Positions 1 through 7,727 of a stretch of 9,953 nucleotides of DNA are shown here, piece after piece. A program made the position numbers and the translations under genes. The notes under the pieces are model-generated. The model made no database searches. It was not told the DNA's origin and saw nothing but the letters and a program-made list of their open reading frames with translations. Every line of letters starts with the position of its first letter. Position 1 is the stretch's first letter. Source of the stretch: Caryophanales bacterium (GTDB taxonomy: Bacteria; Bacillota; Bacilli; Alicyclobacillales; SLC66); assembly GCA_027341705.1 (NCBI GenBank), contig DAIELO010000028.1:1-9953 (forward strand), given 5' to 3'.

Positions 1-737
1 CGCCCTAACTCTTGTAATAGCTGTCGAGAGATGCGAATCAGTTTATTGATCGTTTCGACCATATGCACAGGAATTCGAATCGTTCGCGCTTGATCAGCAA
101 TGGCTCGGGTGATCGCCTGGCGAATCCACCAAGTCGCATACGTACTAAATTTATACCCTTTAAGATAATCAAATTTCTCCACTGCTTTGATCAGTCCCAT
201 GTTGCCTTCCTGAATCAAATCAAGGAAAAGCATTCCTCTTCCCACATAACGTTTCGCAATACTTACTACAAGGCGCAAGTTAGCTTCTGCCAAGCGACGT
301 TTTGCTTCCTCATCGCCTACTTCGATACGCTTTGCGAGTTCAACCTCTTCATCTGCCGATAAAAGCGACACCCGTCCTATTTCCTTGAGGTACATCCGCA
401 CTGGATCATTGATTTTTATCCCCGGTGGAACACTAAGATCAGTCAAATCAAATTCTTCAGTCTGACGATTTTCATCCGTTACATCCCGTTCCTCTATTTC
501 TTCGGTCTCAGTGTCCTCATCGATTTCATCAGTTTCGTTTAATATCTCGATCCCGTGGTCGCCAAGTTGATCCAAAAAGTCCTCAAATTGATCACTTTCC
601 AAGTCAAATGAAGCCATCCGGGTCACAATTTCTTGGTAATTCAAAAACCCGCGTTTCTTCCCAGAGGAGAGAAGATGATCCTTTACATCCTCTATTGTTT
701 CACCTAATCGCGTCTCGTCTTGCCTTTCTTTACTCAC
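1..737 (-). CDS. rpoD: RNA polymerase primary sigma factor (sigma-70/SigA), N-terminal part, cut by window edge
   Basis: This is the primary sigma factor that directs RNA polymerase to housekeeping promoters. The frame is open from a GTG at 735-737 to the left edge, giving 245 residues. The sequence begins [20 protein letters not shown]. Residues 1-65 resemble region 1.1, followed by a very acidic linker (about 67-97). Region 1.2 follows ([18 protein letters not shown], about 110-127). Regions 2.1-2.4 contain [17 protein letters not shown] (153-169), [20 protein letters not shown] (171-190) and the promoter-melting/-10 recognition helix [20 protein letters not shown] (195-214). The start of region 3 ([14 protein letters not shown]) is also present, and region 4 lies outside the window. 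The GTG is preceded by a purine-rich Shine-Dalgarno sequence (AGGGGGG), and no better start exists. It lies 14 nt downstream of dnaG, so the two are surely co-transcribed, as in the Bacillus dnaG-rpoD operon. Identity is essentially certain. Confidence 0.97.
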   Translation of the reverse strand, partial: MSKERQDETRLGETIEDVKDHLLSSGKKRGFLNYQEIVTRMASFDLESDQFEDFLDQLGDHGIEILNETDEIDEDTETEEIEERDVTDENRQTEEFDLTDLSVPPGIKINDPVRMYLKEIGRVSLLSADEEVELAKRIEVGDEEAKRRLAEANLRLVVSIAKRYVGRGMLFLDLIQEGNMGLIKAVEKFDYLKGYKFSTYATWWIRQAITRAIADQARTIRIPVHMVETINKLIRISRQLLQELG

Positions 738-751
738 CTTCCGCCCCCCTT

Positions 752-2617
752 TCATTCCTGAAAAACCCCCAAACGTATCACATGTCGTTGTGTCTCATTC
801 AACTGTTTTCTAAGTTTCGCTAATTGATTGCCCAACGCGTGCATATTTGCCATATCTCCACGCTCAGTGGCTATTTTCAATTGTTCCACCACCCCCTGCA
901 TGGTTTGCTCAATCTCAGCACCAACCAAACACTGAATATAATCCTCGACTTGCTGTCGAGAATGGTCGGTGTCCACACCCTCATCGCTAGCCTTTTGCAG
1001 CAAACTCGTTGCAAACCCAAGTAAATTTGGATCATCAAGAAAATTTAAAAAAAGTTCTGGATCTGACTTGTCATGATCAATGTAAAACTGGTATAAATAG
1101 GCTTGTAAGGCACTGTGTATAGGCTCAGAAAACTCACTATTTAGTTCCTGTTGAACTTGTTTTGCCACCCTTGCATCAAGTAACATGTACGTAAGTAACT
1201 GCCTCTCAGAAATTACTTTCTTCCCTTCTAGAGGCGCGAAGGCTTGGTTTTCACTTACAAAAGGTGCACGGCTCAAAGTATTCCACATTTTTCCGTTATT
1301 ATCCGTGTGCAATTTTCTTTGTTGTGCCTTTATCTGTCTTGTTAGATCTTCTCGAAGTGCAGAAATGGGCATATTGTATGTTCTGCTTAGCCATTCAAGT
1401 GCAGCTTCGCGTTCAATCGAACTTGACTCTTTGGCTACGACTTCAATAGCATCACGAACATAATCAATTCTGCCGCGTCCCATGTGGTCAGGATGCTGAT
1501 GCGTAAGTTGAGACAGTTGATAGGCGAGTGCACGCTTGCCTTTTCCTACTATCTCTTGCCAAGCCTCTAAGCCATTTTCGCGGATCCACTCATCAGGATC
1601 TTTACCGTTTGGCAGTTCTACCACGCGGGCATCCAGCCCCACGTCTCCTAATACTTCAAGAGAACGCATGGCGGCCTTTTGACCTGCTGCATCGCCATCG
1701 TAGAGAAGAATCACATCTTCTGCTACGCGTTGCAAAAGCCCCGCCTGTTCTGGCGTTAGAGCGGTACCTAAACCAGCCACCACATTGGTAATGCCGTACT
1801 GATGAAAAGCGATAACGTCCATATAGCCTTCAAGCAATATCACTTGACCCGTTTGACGGATCTTGTGCCTAGCCTTTGCCAGTCCATACAAAATCCTACC
1901 CTTGTGAAACAGTTCCGTGTCACTCGTATTAATGTACTTGGGTTGATCATTGCCAAGCGTTCTTGCACCAAATCCAATGGTTCGCCCTTGCAGATCCCAG
2001 ATTGGAAATATCACTCGATTCCGATACCGGTCTCGCAACTCGCCTGTACTACTTACTTGAGTAACTCCCGCCTGAATCAGATCATCAGTTGCAAACCCTC
2101 TTTTTCGAAGAAAATCAGTTAGTAAACGATCCTCTGCCGGCGCATAGCCTAGCTGAAATTGCGCCAAGGTTTTTTTTGTCAATCCTCGGTGCAAAAAATA
2201 AGAAAGCCCTTGCATTCCTGCATTGTGATTCATTAAAATATGGTTGTAATACTTTGCAGCTAATTCATGGATCGCCAACAAATTTTTGCGTCGGTTCTCT
2301 TCACCTGACTGCACTCCCTCATCGAACACTGGCATCTGCAGACCTGATTTGTCAGCCAACTTACTGATGGCTTGATAAAAGGTCAATTGCTCTATTTCCA
2401 TGAGGAAAGTAATCACCGTACCACCTGCACCACAACCAAAACAATAATAAAACCCTTTACTCGGCGTTACGTGAAATGATGGTGTTTTTTCCGAATGAAA
2501 AGGACACAGTCCGACATACGCTCGACCGCTTCTTTTGAGGCGAACGTACTCAGAGACTACGTCGACAATCTCCACCTTTTCACGTAAAAGGGTAATGAAC
2601 TCTTCAGGAATGCGCAT
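752..2617 (-). CDS. dnaG: DNA primase DnaG
   Basis: It makes the RNA primers for lagging-strand DNA synthesis at the replication fork, together with the DnaB-type helicase. It is 621 residues, close to the usual length of about 600. The N-terminal CHC2 zinc-binding domain has ligands C38, H41, C59 and C62 (CPFH...CFGC). The RNA-polymerase-like basic motif is at about 195-219 ([20 protein letters not shown] and following). The TOPRIM catalytic core carries the metal-binding acids E263 (EGYMD) and D307/D309 (DGDAAG). The remaining 200 or so residues are the less conserved helicase-interacting region, which is rich in Gln and charged residues. The start is ATG 2617, since no other start lies just upstream in frame. 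The Shine-Dalgarno sequence AAGGGGAGGAG is strong but sits about 12-14 nt from the ATG, somewhat far. The gene opens the dnaG-rpoD operon after a 263-nt gene-free region. Confidence 0.97.
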   Translation of the reverse strand: MRIPEEFITLLREKVEIVDVVSEYVRLKRSGRAYVGLCPFHSEKTPSFHVTPSKGFYYCFGCGAGGTVITFLMEIEQLTFYQAISKLADKSGLQMPVFDEGVQSGEENRRKNLLAIHELAAKYYNHILMNHNAGMQGLSYFLHRGLTKKTLAQFQLGYAPAEDRLLTDFLRKRGFATDDLIQAGVTQVSSTGELRDRYRNRVIFPIWDLQGRTIGFGARTLGNDQPKYINTSDTELFHKGRILYGLAKARHKIRQTGQVILLEGYMDVIAFHQYGITNVVAGLGTALTPEQAGLLQRVAEDVILLYDGDAAGQKAAMRSLEVLGDVGLDARVVELPNGKDPDEWIRENGLEAWQEIVGKGKRALAYQLSQLTHQHPDHMGRGRIDYVRDAIEVVAKESSSIEREAALEWLSRTYNMPISALREDLTRQIKAQQRKLHTDNNGKMWNTLSRAPFVSENQAFAPLEGKKVISERQLLTYMLLDARVAKQVQQELNSEFSEPIHSALQAYLYQFYIDHDKSDPELFLNFLDDPNLLGFATSLLQKASDEGVDTDHSRQQVEDYIQCLVGAEIEQTMQGVVEQLKIATERGDMANMHALGNQLAKLRKQLNETQRHVIRLGVFQE

Positions 2618-2687
2618 ATAAGTATGGAACTCCTCCCCTTTGTCGAAAAACCTTTGGACGCTGGTAGCAGTTTGTTCCTGCGCTTAC

Positions 2688-2715
2688 TGTAGAATAATTT
2701 CGGCAAAGTTCTACA
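2688..2715. repeat. Inverted repeat with 7-bp arms, operator-like, upstream of dnaG
   Basis: The arms TGTAGAA (2688-2694) and TTCTACA (2709-2715) are exact reverse complements separated by 14 nt. Their centres lie 21 bp apart, about two turns of B-DNA, a geometry suited to a dimeric DNA-binding protein. As RNA it would be a weak hairpin with a 14-nt loop and no U tract, so a terminator is unlikely. It lies about 70 nt upstream of the dnaG start. No known operator consensus was recognised. Confidence 0.35.
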
Positions 2716-2755
2716 ATTTCCTGCTTATGTGCGTGAAAAATTATCCTGAACGTTA

Positions 2756-2767
2756 TTTTCATGAAAA
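2756..2767. repeat. 12-bp perfect palindrome TTTTCATGAAAA
   Basis: The palindrome TTTTCATGAAAA is perfect over 12 bp and lies in the region upstream of dnaG, 16 nt upstream (minus strand) of a GATAAT box. It could be a repressor site, but an A/T-rich palindrome of this length can occur by chance in A/T-rich intergenic DNA. Confidence 0.25.
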
Positions 2768-2850
2768 CAGTTTGCTTTCTATTTTTACACGCAAAGCCCC
2801 GAAGTAAACCTCCCTATTTTCTTGCTTATATAGATGTACGCTAAAGTCAT

Positions 2851-2889
2851 AAAAAAATCCTTCTACAAATCATCTTCTTTTTAGGATTT
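2851..2889 (-). terminator. Possible weak intrinsic terminator after yqfL
   Basis: On the minus strand AAATCCT (2889-2883, overlapping the yqfL stop codon) can pair with AGGATTT (2861-2855), followed by more T residues to make a run of seven. The stem is only 7 bp, A/T-rich, and closes a loop of about 21 nt, so it is a poor terminator. Position and T run are the only support. Read-through into dnaG is likely. Confidence 0.25.
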
Positions 2890-3700
2890 AGGACGATGAC
2901 GAACGATTCCCAGAATAATGCTGGCCGTTTCCTCTACCGCCCGGCGAGACACATCGATGACCGGACAACCAAGTTTTTGCATAATACTTTCTGCAAAATG
3001 CAATTCATCGCGAATCCGCTTTAAGCTGGCATAACTGGCATCACTATTTAAGCCAAGCGAACGCAGACGCTCTTGACGGATCTGGATTAACTCATCTCCA
3101 TCGATGGTCAGTCCAATAATGCGAGCTCTTGGCAATTCGTACAATTCACTTGGTGGCTGCACTTCAGGCACAAGCGGAATATTGGCCACACGCATTTTTT
3201 TATGCGCTAGATACATACTTAGTGGAGTTTTAGAAGTACGTGATACGCCCACAAGCACGACATCTGCACGAAAAAGACCTCTAGAATCTCTGCCATCATC
3301 ATACTTAACAGCAAATTCAATCGCTTCCACACGTCGAAAATAATCATCATCCAGTTGATGAAGCAAACCTGGTCGCAGTTTTGGTGTCGCATTGAACACA
3401 TCTTCAAAAGCATTCATCATTGGTCCCATAATATCCACGGCCCGAACGCCCAAGTTTTCTGCTTCTTCTCAGTGTTTCTCTAAGAGATGGCAAAATGAGA
3501 GTATACGCAATAAAGCCTCCCACTTCTTTGGCGGCACTAATAATTTCCTTGATCGCTTCTGATGAGTCCACATAGGACATGCGACGAATTTCAAAATTAT
3601 TATGGTCAAATTGACTGGCTGCCGCTCTCACCACAAACTCAGCAGTTTCGCCAACTGAATCAGATACCACAAAAACAATGGCAGGAAACACTTGCACCAT
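2881..3700 (-). pseudogene. yqfL: PPDK regulatory protein family (DUF299; bifunctional kinase/phosphorylase, YqfL), frameshifted
   Basis: The family phosphorylates and dephosphorylates pyruvate,phosphate dikinase. In Bacillus subtilis YqfL instead modulates the repressor CcpN. Here the coding sequence is in two frames. Frame one starts at ATG 3700 behind GAGGAGGGG and gives the N-terminal family signature FVVSDSVGETAEFVVRAA, then YTLILPSLRETL, after which it runs into nonsense and stops at 3404. The second frame carries EEAENLGVRAVDIMGP, then DDYFRRVEAIEFAVKYDDGR, the nucleotide-binding loop GVSRTSKTPLSMYLAHKK and the C-terminal VDVSRRAVEETASII, ending at 2881. The switch lies at about 3468-3472, and the second frame has a TGA (3471-3469) just before it. 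Restoring two bases would give LRETL-x-EEAENLG, about 273 residues with normal family spacing. Every motif is otherwise intact, so the lesion is recent or a sequencing error. The gene lies 26 nt after ccpN. Confidence 0.88.
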
Positions 3701-3726
3701 TCATCAGCCCCTCCTCGCAAAAGCAA

Positions 3727-4356
3727 TCATTCTATATTCACACCTAGTTCGACAAATAACCGCGTAATCGTGGTTTTTGTGACACGTCCCACTACTTCCC
3801 ATTGATTATCATTCGCTTCGATCACTACCGGAAGTGAATCCACCTGCGCAGAAATTAATTTTTTGGCTGCATCGTACATCGTGCTGTCTAAATGAGTGGT
3901 GGTGATATTGGGCATGCGCGTCATTGCCAGTGATACCGGAACACCCTGCAAATGGGGATGACCAATTGCCACTTTTAACAAGTCTTTACGCGAGACTACG
4001 CCTGTTAAAATTCCATTTTCATTGACGACAAACAACGTACCCACATCCTCAAGAAACATCGTCACCACTGCATCATAAGCCGTAGTACTTGTATGTACGA
4101 CAACAGGAACTGATTTGTAATCCTTGACAAGCGCTTTTTTCAAAAGTTCGCCCACTAGATTAGCTGCTTGTTTTCCAGCATAAAAATATCCCACTCTGGG
4201 CCTCGCATCAAGATAGCCTGCCATCGTTAGGATCGCTAGATCAGGCCTCAAGGTGGCTCGCGTTAAAGACAATTCCTCAGCAATCTTTTCCCCCGTGATG
4301 GGCCCTTGATGCTGGACAATGGTGATGATTTGCTTTTGTCTGTTACTCAGTTGAAT
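3727..4356 (-). CDS. ccpN: CcpN-type transcriptional repressor (HTH plus two CBS domains), apparent ATT start
   Basis: CcpN represses gluconeogenic genes (gapB, pckA in Bacillus) when glycolytic carbon is present; its CBS domains sense nucleotides. The protein is 209 residues if read from ATT at 4356-4354, close to the roughly 212 of the Bacillus protein. Residues 3-52 form the winged HTH (LSNRQKQI, then GPITGEKIAEELSLTRATLR, then DLAILTMAGYLDARPRVGYF). CBS 1 spans about 79-134 (SVPVVV, FLEDVGTLFVV, GVVSRKDLLK) and CBS 2 about 145-205 (MTRMPNITT, DSLPVV, EVVGRVTKT). Starting instead at the first standard codon (TTG 4272) would delete half of the HTH. Upstream in frame a TGA (4365-4363) falls exactly where the usual Met aligns. 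A strong Shine-Dalgarno sequence stands 6 nt before the ATT. CTG at 4350 is the only other nearby option. It is followed by yqfL, as in Bacillus. Confidence 0.9.
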   Translation of the reverse strand: MQLSNRQKQIITIVQHQGPITGEKIAEELSLTRATLRPDLAILTMAGYLDARPRVGYFYAGKQAANLVGELLKKALVKDYKSVPVVVHTSTTAYDAVVTMFLEDVGTLFVVNENGILTGVVSRKDLLKVAIGHPHLQGVPVSLAMTRMPNITTTHLDSTMYDAAKKLISAQVDSLPVVIEANDNQWEVVGRVTKTTITRLFVELGVNIE

Positions 4357-4362
4357 CGCAGC

Positions 4363-4370
4363 TCACCCCT
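4363..4370 (-). promoter_or_regulatory. Shine-Dalgarno sequence deciding the ccpN start
   Basis: AGGGGTGA (minus strand, 4370-4363) pairs with the 3' end of 16S rRNA (complement of GGAGGTGA) with one G-U pair. It ends 6 nt before ATT at 4356, an ideal spacing. The CTG at 4350 would be 12 nt away. The TGA that ends this motif is the in-frame stop that bars any longer reading frame. Confidence 0.6.
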
Positions 4371-4445
4371 GTCACAAAATTGAATCCTTGCTGCCATTTT
4401 GTTTCCCATGTTAGAATAAAATATATACCTTATTTCATCTACTTG
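4371..4445. promoter_or_regulatory. Divergent promoter region between ccpN and the small membrane protein gene
   Basis: The roughly 100 nt between the two divergent starts must carry promoters for both sides. On the plus strand TTGTTT (4400-4405) and TATATA (4423-4428) are 17 nt apart. TTGCTG (4388-4393) and TAGAAT (4412-4417) are 18 nt apart. On the minus strand TATATT (4426-4421) with TTCAAG (4448-4443) at 16 nt is possible. All are partial matches to the sigma-A consensus, so exact boxes are uncertain. The closeness of the two starts would let one regulator, possibly CcpN itself, affect both genes. Confidence 0.35.
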
Positions 4446-4454
4446 AAAGGAAGG
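4446..4454 (+). promoter_or_regulatory. Shine-Dalgarno sequence supporting a TTG start
   Basis: AAAGGAAGG ends 8 nt before the TTG at 4463. It is the main evidence that the 70-residue frame is translated and that TTG is its start. Confidence 0.6.
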
Positions 4455-4462
4455 CGTGCCAT

Positions 4463-4675
4463 TTGCACACCCTCATTCACTTGATTTCAGCGGTAATTTT
4501 ACTAATCGCTACTGGAATTATTTCTGGCAAGTGGTTCGCACTAGAAAAAGCTAAACCATTTTCGATTAATCGCCAAATGTTTCGCAGCAAGTATTTTTGG
4601 CTCGGCGTCGGAGTGGGACTTGTCTTTCTCTTTGCAGATTATCGCTTTCAGCACTATATGGCTTTACCCACCTAA
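4463..4675 (+). CDS. Small predicted membrane protein, function unknown
   Basis: I do not recognise this 70-residue protein. It has two clear hydrophobic segments, about residues 4-21 (LIHLISAVILLIATGIIS) and about 44-59 (YFWLGVGVGLVFLFAD). A basic linker between them (KAKPFSINRQMFRSK) makes a two-helix hairpin in the cytoplasmic membrane plausible, with the loop probably inside by the positive-inside rule. The start is TTG at 4463, 8 nt after a good Shine-Dalgarno sequence (AAAGGAAGG, 4446-4454); there is no ATG alternative. It is the only plus-strand gene in the window, divergent from ccpN and convergent with glyS, and it ends 12 nt before a strong hairpin terminator. Its own RBS, promoter-like boxes and terminator favour a real gene. 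Confidence 0.65.
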   Translation: MHTLIHLISAVILLIATGIISGKWFALEKAKPFSINRQMFRSKYFWLGVGVGLVFLFADYRFQHYMALPT

Positions 4676-4687
4676 TTCACTCGGTAA

Positions 4688-4732
4688 AAAAGGCTGTCCG
4701 TTTAGCACCACGTGTTAAGCGGACAGCCTTTT
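4688..4732. terminator. Bidirectional intrinsic terminator between the small membrane protein gene and glyS
   Basis: AAAAGGCTGTCCG (4688-4700) pairs perfectly with CGGACAGCCTTTT (4720-4732). The 19 nt between them pair further (eight more pairs, two of them G-U), leaving a 3-nt loop at 4709-4711. The total stem is about 21 bp. The A tract on the left and T tract on the right give a U run in either direction. It lies 12 nt after the plus-strand gene's stop and 9 nt after the glyS stop on the minus strand, so it ends both transcripts. Confidence 0.9.
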
Positions 4733-4741
4733 ACTGTTGCA

Positions 4742-6847
4742 TCACTGCATGGTGACAATCTGACTGAGATCCAGAATCATCGACAACGTATTTTGCACAC
4801 TATTTAACAACGAAAGCCTGTGCGCCCTCACGTCATCACGTTCATCCATTACCATCACCTGGTCAAAAAAACGATTGACTGGTCCCTCTAAATCTAGCAA
4901 TGATTGCAGCGCGGTGATCGCATCTTGGGCCAGCAATGCATCCTTTGCTCTTTTTTGCACTGACAGCACCGCTTCAAACAAATCCCTCTCTACTTGCTCA
5001 TGAAACATACTAATTTGCAACGGTTCTTGAGCGATTACTTGTTTTGCTAAAATATTTCTTACCCTTTTTGATATCTCCACCAATGTCCGAAATCCACCTT
5101 TGGCCAATTGTGCCGCCACACCCTCGGAGATGTTCGCCACTTCGAGTACCGCATAAGGACGTACAGAGACGAGTCCCTCCGCGACATCTGCAGGAAGCCC
5201 ACTATCCACTAACCACGTTTTAAACCGCGTCGACAAAAAACGTAACACATTCTGCCGCAACGCCTGATCCATTGATGACGTTACCTTCTTGTCTTGAGCC
5301 ATCACTGATACCGTTACATCCACTAATACTTCAAACGATAGCGCGACTTCTCCCTCCGCTAACGTGCGAACAATGCCGATGGCTGAACGGCGAAGTCCAT
5401 AAGGGTCCTGCGAGCCAGTTGGAGTCCCAAGCGTTGAAATTCCACCCACCAGACGTTCCAGCTTATCTGCAAGTGCCATTACTTTCCCTGGCAGGCTGCG
5501 GGCGATAGGAGCGCCTGATCCTTTGGGGAAGTATTGTTCCTCAATCGCTTGTCCCACCGCCTGATCATGGAGTATTAGGTTTGCATAAACGCCCCCCATG
5601 TACCCTTCGAGTTCAGGAAATTCGTACACCATGTGGGTAGCTAAGTCGAATTTGCAATATTGAGCCGCTCTTTCAATCTGCTCTTTAACCGCGGGAGGCA
5701 CATGTAAAGCGCTAGCAATCTCAGAGGCGATGTTCGCAATGCGCAGTTCGCGATCATACACACTTCCTAGTTCATCCTGATAAGTCATCGTCCTTAACTT
5801 CGCTTGCCAATTTTCAAGTGCAACCTTTTGATCTTCAGCAAAAAAGAACGTAGCATCAGCCAGTCTAGCAGTTAGTACCTTCTCATTGCCCTTCACCACT
5901 TGCTCGAGATTTCTCTCCCCACCGTTCCTGACGCCAATAAACCGTGGCGCAAGTTCCCCACTGTGATGATAGACAGGAAAATAACGCTGGTTTTCCTTCA
6001 TAGAAGTCACAATGACTCGATCTGGAATCACCAAAAAATTCTCATCAAAACTCCCCATAAATGCCGTGGGGTATTCAACCAATTGTGTCACTTCGTCAAG
6101 CAGATTTTCGTCAATTTGAGCCGTATACCCATTCGTCTCCGCCAGTTGCTGCACTTGACGTGCGATGACTGCCCTGCGCTCCTCCACATTCGCCATCACA
6201 AACACATTCGCTAGTGTAGCGGCATATTCACTGGGGTGCCCTACTTGCACAGCTTGTGGCGCGAGCGTGCGATGCCCAAACGTCATATTCGAACTGGTCA
6301 CATCAGCGACACTAATTGGCACTATTTCATCTCCAAGCAGCGCCAAAAGCCAACGAATGGGACGAATAAACTTCAGTTCGACAACACCCCAACGCATGCT
6401 TTTAGGCCAATCGGCCAACGTCAAAAGTGCAGGCAGATGCGCCGACAGTAACTCATTGGTTGGTCGTCCCTTGACAGATTTCACTGCGAACAAATACGGC
6501 CCTGCAGGGGTGTCTTTGATGATCAATTCAGAAATATTAATCCCTTGTGATCTTGCAAATCCTTGTGCTGCAGGTGACCACTCACCGGCTGCATTTTTAC
6601 CTGCCTTTGCCGCAGGACCGCGAACTTCATCCACACGGTCACTTTGGCGCGCTGATAACGCCTTGAACCAAAAAGCTAAGCGGCGAGGCGTCGCAAAAGT
6701 TTGCATCGCCTCATACATCAACCCATTCGTTTCAAAAAAATTCACAAATATTTGTTGATAACGTTGAATGGCGAGACCCACATACTGTGCAGGCATTTCT
6801 TCAGTGCCAATTTCAAGCAAAAAATCTGCGGTTGACCCCATTGTCAT
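4742..6847 (-). CDS. glyS: Glycyl-tRNA synthetase, beta subunit
   Basis: With GlyQ this forms the alpha2-beta2 bacterial glycyl-tRNA synthetase, which charges tRNA-Gly with glycine in the cytoplasm. The beta subunit supplies tRNA recognition. The protein is 701 residues from ATG 6847. The N-terminus has the family hallmark [12 protein letters not shown] (about 9-20). Other conserved blocks are MRWG and [11 protein letters not shown], the HD-like region [19 protein letters not shown] (about 403-421), [12 protein letters not shown] and [17 protein letters not shown] (about 475-491). A DALR-type tRNA-binding C-terminal domain ends [12 protein letters not shown]. Two starts are possible: ATG 6847, whose ATGA overlaps the glyQ stop and suggests translational coupling, or ATG 6841, two codons on. 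The frame is open further upstream to 6985, but that part is inside glyQ and lacks family similarity. It is the last gene of the cluster, followed by a strong terminator. Confidence 0.96.
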   Translation of the reverse strand: MTMGSTADFLLEIGTEEMPAQYVGLAIQRYQQIFVNFFETNGLMYEAMQTFATPRRLAFWFKALSARQSDRVDEVRGPAAKAGKNAAGEWSPAAQGFARSQGINISELIIKDTPAGPYLFAVKSVKGRPTNELLSAHLPALLTLADWPKSMRWGVVELKFIRPIRWLLALLGDEIVPISVADVTSSNMTFGHRTLAPQAVQVGHPSEYAATLANVFVMANVEERRAVIARQVQQLAETNGYTAQIDENLLDEVTQLVEYPTAFMGSFDENFLVIPDRVIVTSMKENQRYFPVYHHSGELAPRFIGVRNGGERNLEQVVKGNEKVLTARLADATFFFAEDQKVALENWQAKLRTMTYQDELGSVYDRELRIANIASEIASALHVPPAVKEQIERAAQYCKFDLATHMVYEFPELEGYMGGVYANLILHDQAVGQAIEEQYFPKGSGAPIARSLPGKVMALADKLERLVGGISTLGTPTGSQDPYGLRRSAIGIVRTLAEGEVALSFEVLVDVTVSVMAQDKKVTSSMDQALRQNVLRFLSTRFKTWLVDSGLPADVAEGLVSVRPYAVLEVANISEGVAAQLAKGGFRTLVEISKRVRNILAKQVIAQEPLQISMFHEQVERDLFEAVLSVQKRAKDALLAQDAITALQSLLDLEGPVNRFFDQVMVMDERDDVRAHRLSLLNSVQNTLSMILDLSQIVTMQ

Positions 6848-7701
6848 TCCTGCTCCCCCTCTCTTGACGCCAAATAGCTTTGTGCCACTTGCCTCGCCAA
6901 ATTGCGTACCTTGCCAATAAATCCAGTGCGTTCCGTCACTGAAATCGCACCCCGCGCCTCTAATAAATTGAACACATGGGAACACTTCAGTACATAATCA
7001 TAAGCAGGCAACACCAACTGTCGCTCAAGCGCCAATTTAGCCTCACTTTCAAACTCGTTAAACCAATTTAGTAGTCTTTCCACCGTCGAAACTTCAAAAG
7101 TGTAGACACTATGCTCATACTCCGCCATCTTAAACACATCACCATAGCTCACGCCAGGCGCGTACACTAAGTCATACACGTTAGTGACGTCTTGAATATA
7201 GGACGCCAGCCGCTCCAACCCATATGTAATTTCCACGGCAACCGGGCGCACTTCAAATCCGCCTACCTGTTGAAAATAAGTAAACTGTGTGACTTCCATC
7301 CCATCCAGCCACACTTCCCAACCAAGTCCCCACGCTCCAAGCGTAGGCGCTTCCCAGTTGTCCTCCACAAAACGCACATCATGCAGTTCAGGATCAATCC
7401 CTAAAATCTTTAAAGATTCAAGATATTTTTCTTGGATGTCTGCCGGTGAAGGCTTCACGATGACCTGAAACTGATGATGCTGGTATAACCGATTGGGATT
7501 ATCCCCGTACCTTCCATCTGCCGGTCTCCGAGATGGCTCGACATAAGCCACACTCCAAGGCTGTGCACCTAGAACCCTTAAAAAAGTCATCGGATTCATG
7601 GTTCCTGCGCCTTTTTCCACATCGTAAGGCTGTACTAATAGGCAGCCTTGATTGCCCCAAAATTCCTGCAATTTTAAAATGATCGTCTGAAAATCCAGCA
7701 C
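6844..7701 (-). CDS. glyQ: Glycyl-tRNA synthetase, alpha subunit
   Basis: This is the catalytic class II core of the alpha2-beta2 glycyl-tRNA synthetase: it binds glycine and ATP and forms glycyl-adenylate. It is 285 residues, near the usual 290-300. Family blocks run in order: [20 protein letters not shown] (11-30), [12 protein letters not shown] (31-42), [20 protein letters not shown] (53-72) with YQHHQFQV after it, [20 protein letters not shown] and [16 protein letters not shown] (motif 2 region), [15 protein letters not shown] (motif 3), and C-terminal [20 protein letters not shown]. The start is GTG at 7701, placed 7 nt after AGAGGAG (7715-7709) and aligning with the usual N-terminus. 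The frame stays open up to 7752, but that extension reaches into recO and carries no family similarity. It follows recO by 26 nt and overlaps glyS by 4 nt. Confidence 0.97.
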   Translation of the reverse strand: MLDFQTIILKLQEFWGNQGCLLVQPYDVEKGAGTMNPMTFLRVLGAQPWSVAYVEPSRRPADGRYGDNPNRLYQHHQFQVIVKPSPADIQEKYLESLKILGIDPELHDVRFVEDNWEAPTLGAWGLGWEVWLDGMEVTQFTYFQQVGGFEVRPVAVEITYGLERLASYIQDVTNVYDLVYAPGVSYGDVFKMAEYEHSVYTFEVSTVERLLNWFNEFESEAKLALERQLVLPAYDYVLKCSHVFNLLEARGAISVTERTGFIGKVRNLARQVAQSYLASREGEQE

Positions 7702-7708
7702 TTTATCG

Positions 7709-7715
7709 CTCCTCT
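7709..7715 (-). promoter_or_regulatory. Shine-Dalgarno sequence deciding the glyQ start
   Basis: AGAGGAG (minus strand) stands 7 nt before GTG at 7701. This selects the GTG over the ATG at 7752, which would add 17 residues not found in the family. Confidence 0.65.
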
Positions 7716-7727
7716 CCACGATAGGGT

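Larger units (their letters stand above)
2618..2880 (-). promoter_or_regulatory. Gene-free region upstream of dnaG, presumed promoter region of the dnaG-rpoD operon
   Basis: This 263-nt stretch holds no credible gene. It must carry the transcription start for dnaG-rpoD, unless all transcription reads through from yqfL. I could not pick a convincing -35/-10 pair. Read on the minus strand, GATAAT (2735-2740) is a good -10 match but has only a weak -35 match in front of it. TATATA-like boxes near 2826-2833 also lack a clear partner. The region contains a 7-bp inverted repeat (2688-2715) and a 12-bp palindrome (2756-2767), both listed separately. The dnaG Shine-Dalgarno sequence AAGGGGAGGAG is at about 2630-2640. 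The promoter role is inferred from position. Confidence 0.45.

Noticed and set aside
2759..2794. A possible 11-codon leader peptide starting at TTG in the dnaG upstream region
   Set aside because: The AGGGAGG sequence is about 14 nt away from the TTG, the peptide has no regulatory codon pattern and no attenuator hairpin follows.
3466..3475. Programmed +1 frameshifting at the yqfL junction
   Set aside because: Skipping one A after CTG would join the frames, but there is no stop codon or slippery run in the first frame at this point as in prfB. The product would be one residue short of family spacing. It cannot be excluded but is not supported.
3404..3700. The two halves of yqfL as two separate functional genes
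   Set aside because: The first half ends in residues unlike the family and the second half has no good ribosome binding site before its first Met. Together they make one standard protein.
6165..6758. A 197-codon open frame on the plus strand inside glyS
   Set aside because: It lies wholly antisense to well-conserved glyS coding sequence, has no family resemblance and no suitable upstream gene context; a shadow frame.
6848..6985. A longer N-terminus for GlyS starting at ATG 6985
   Set aside because: The added 46 residues overlap glyQ coding sequence and do not resemble the family. The [10 protein letters not shown] hallmark should lie close to the N-terminus, as it does from ATG 6847 or 6841.
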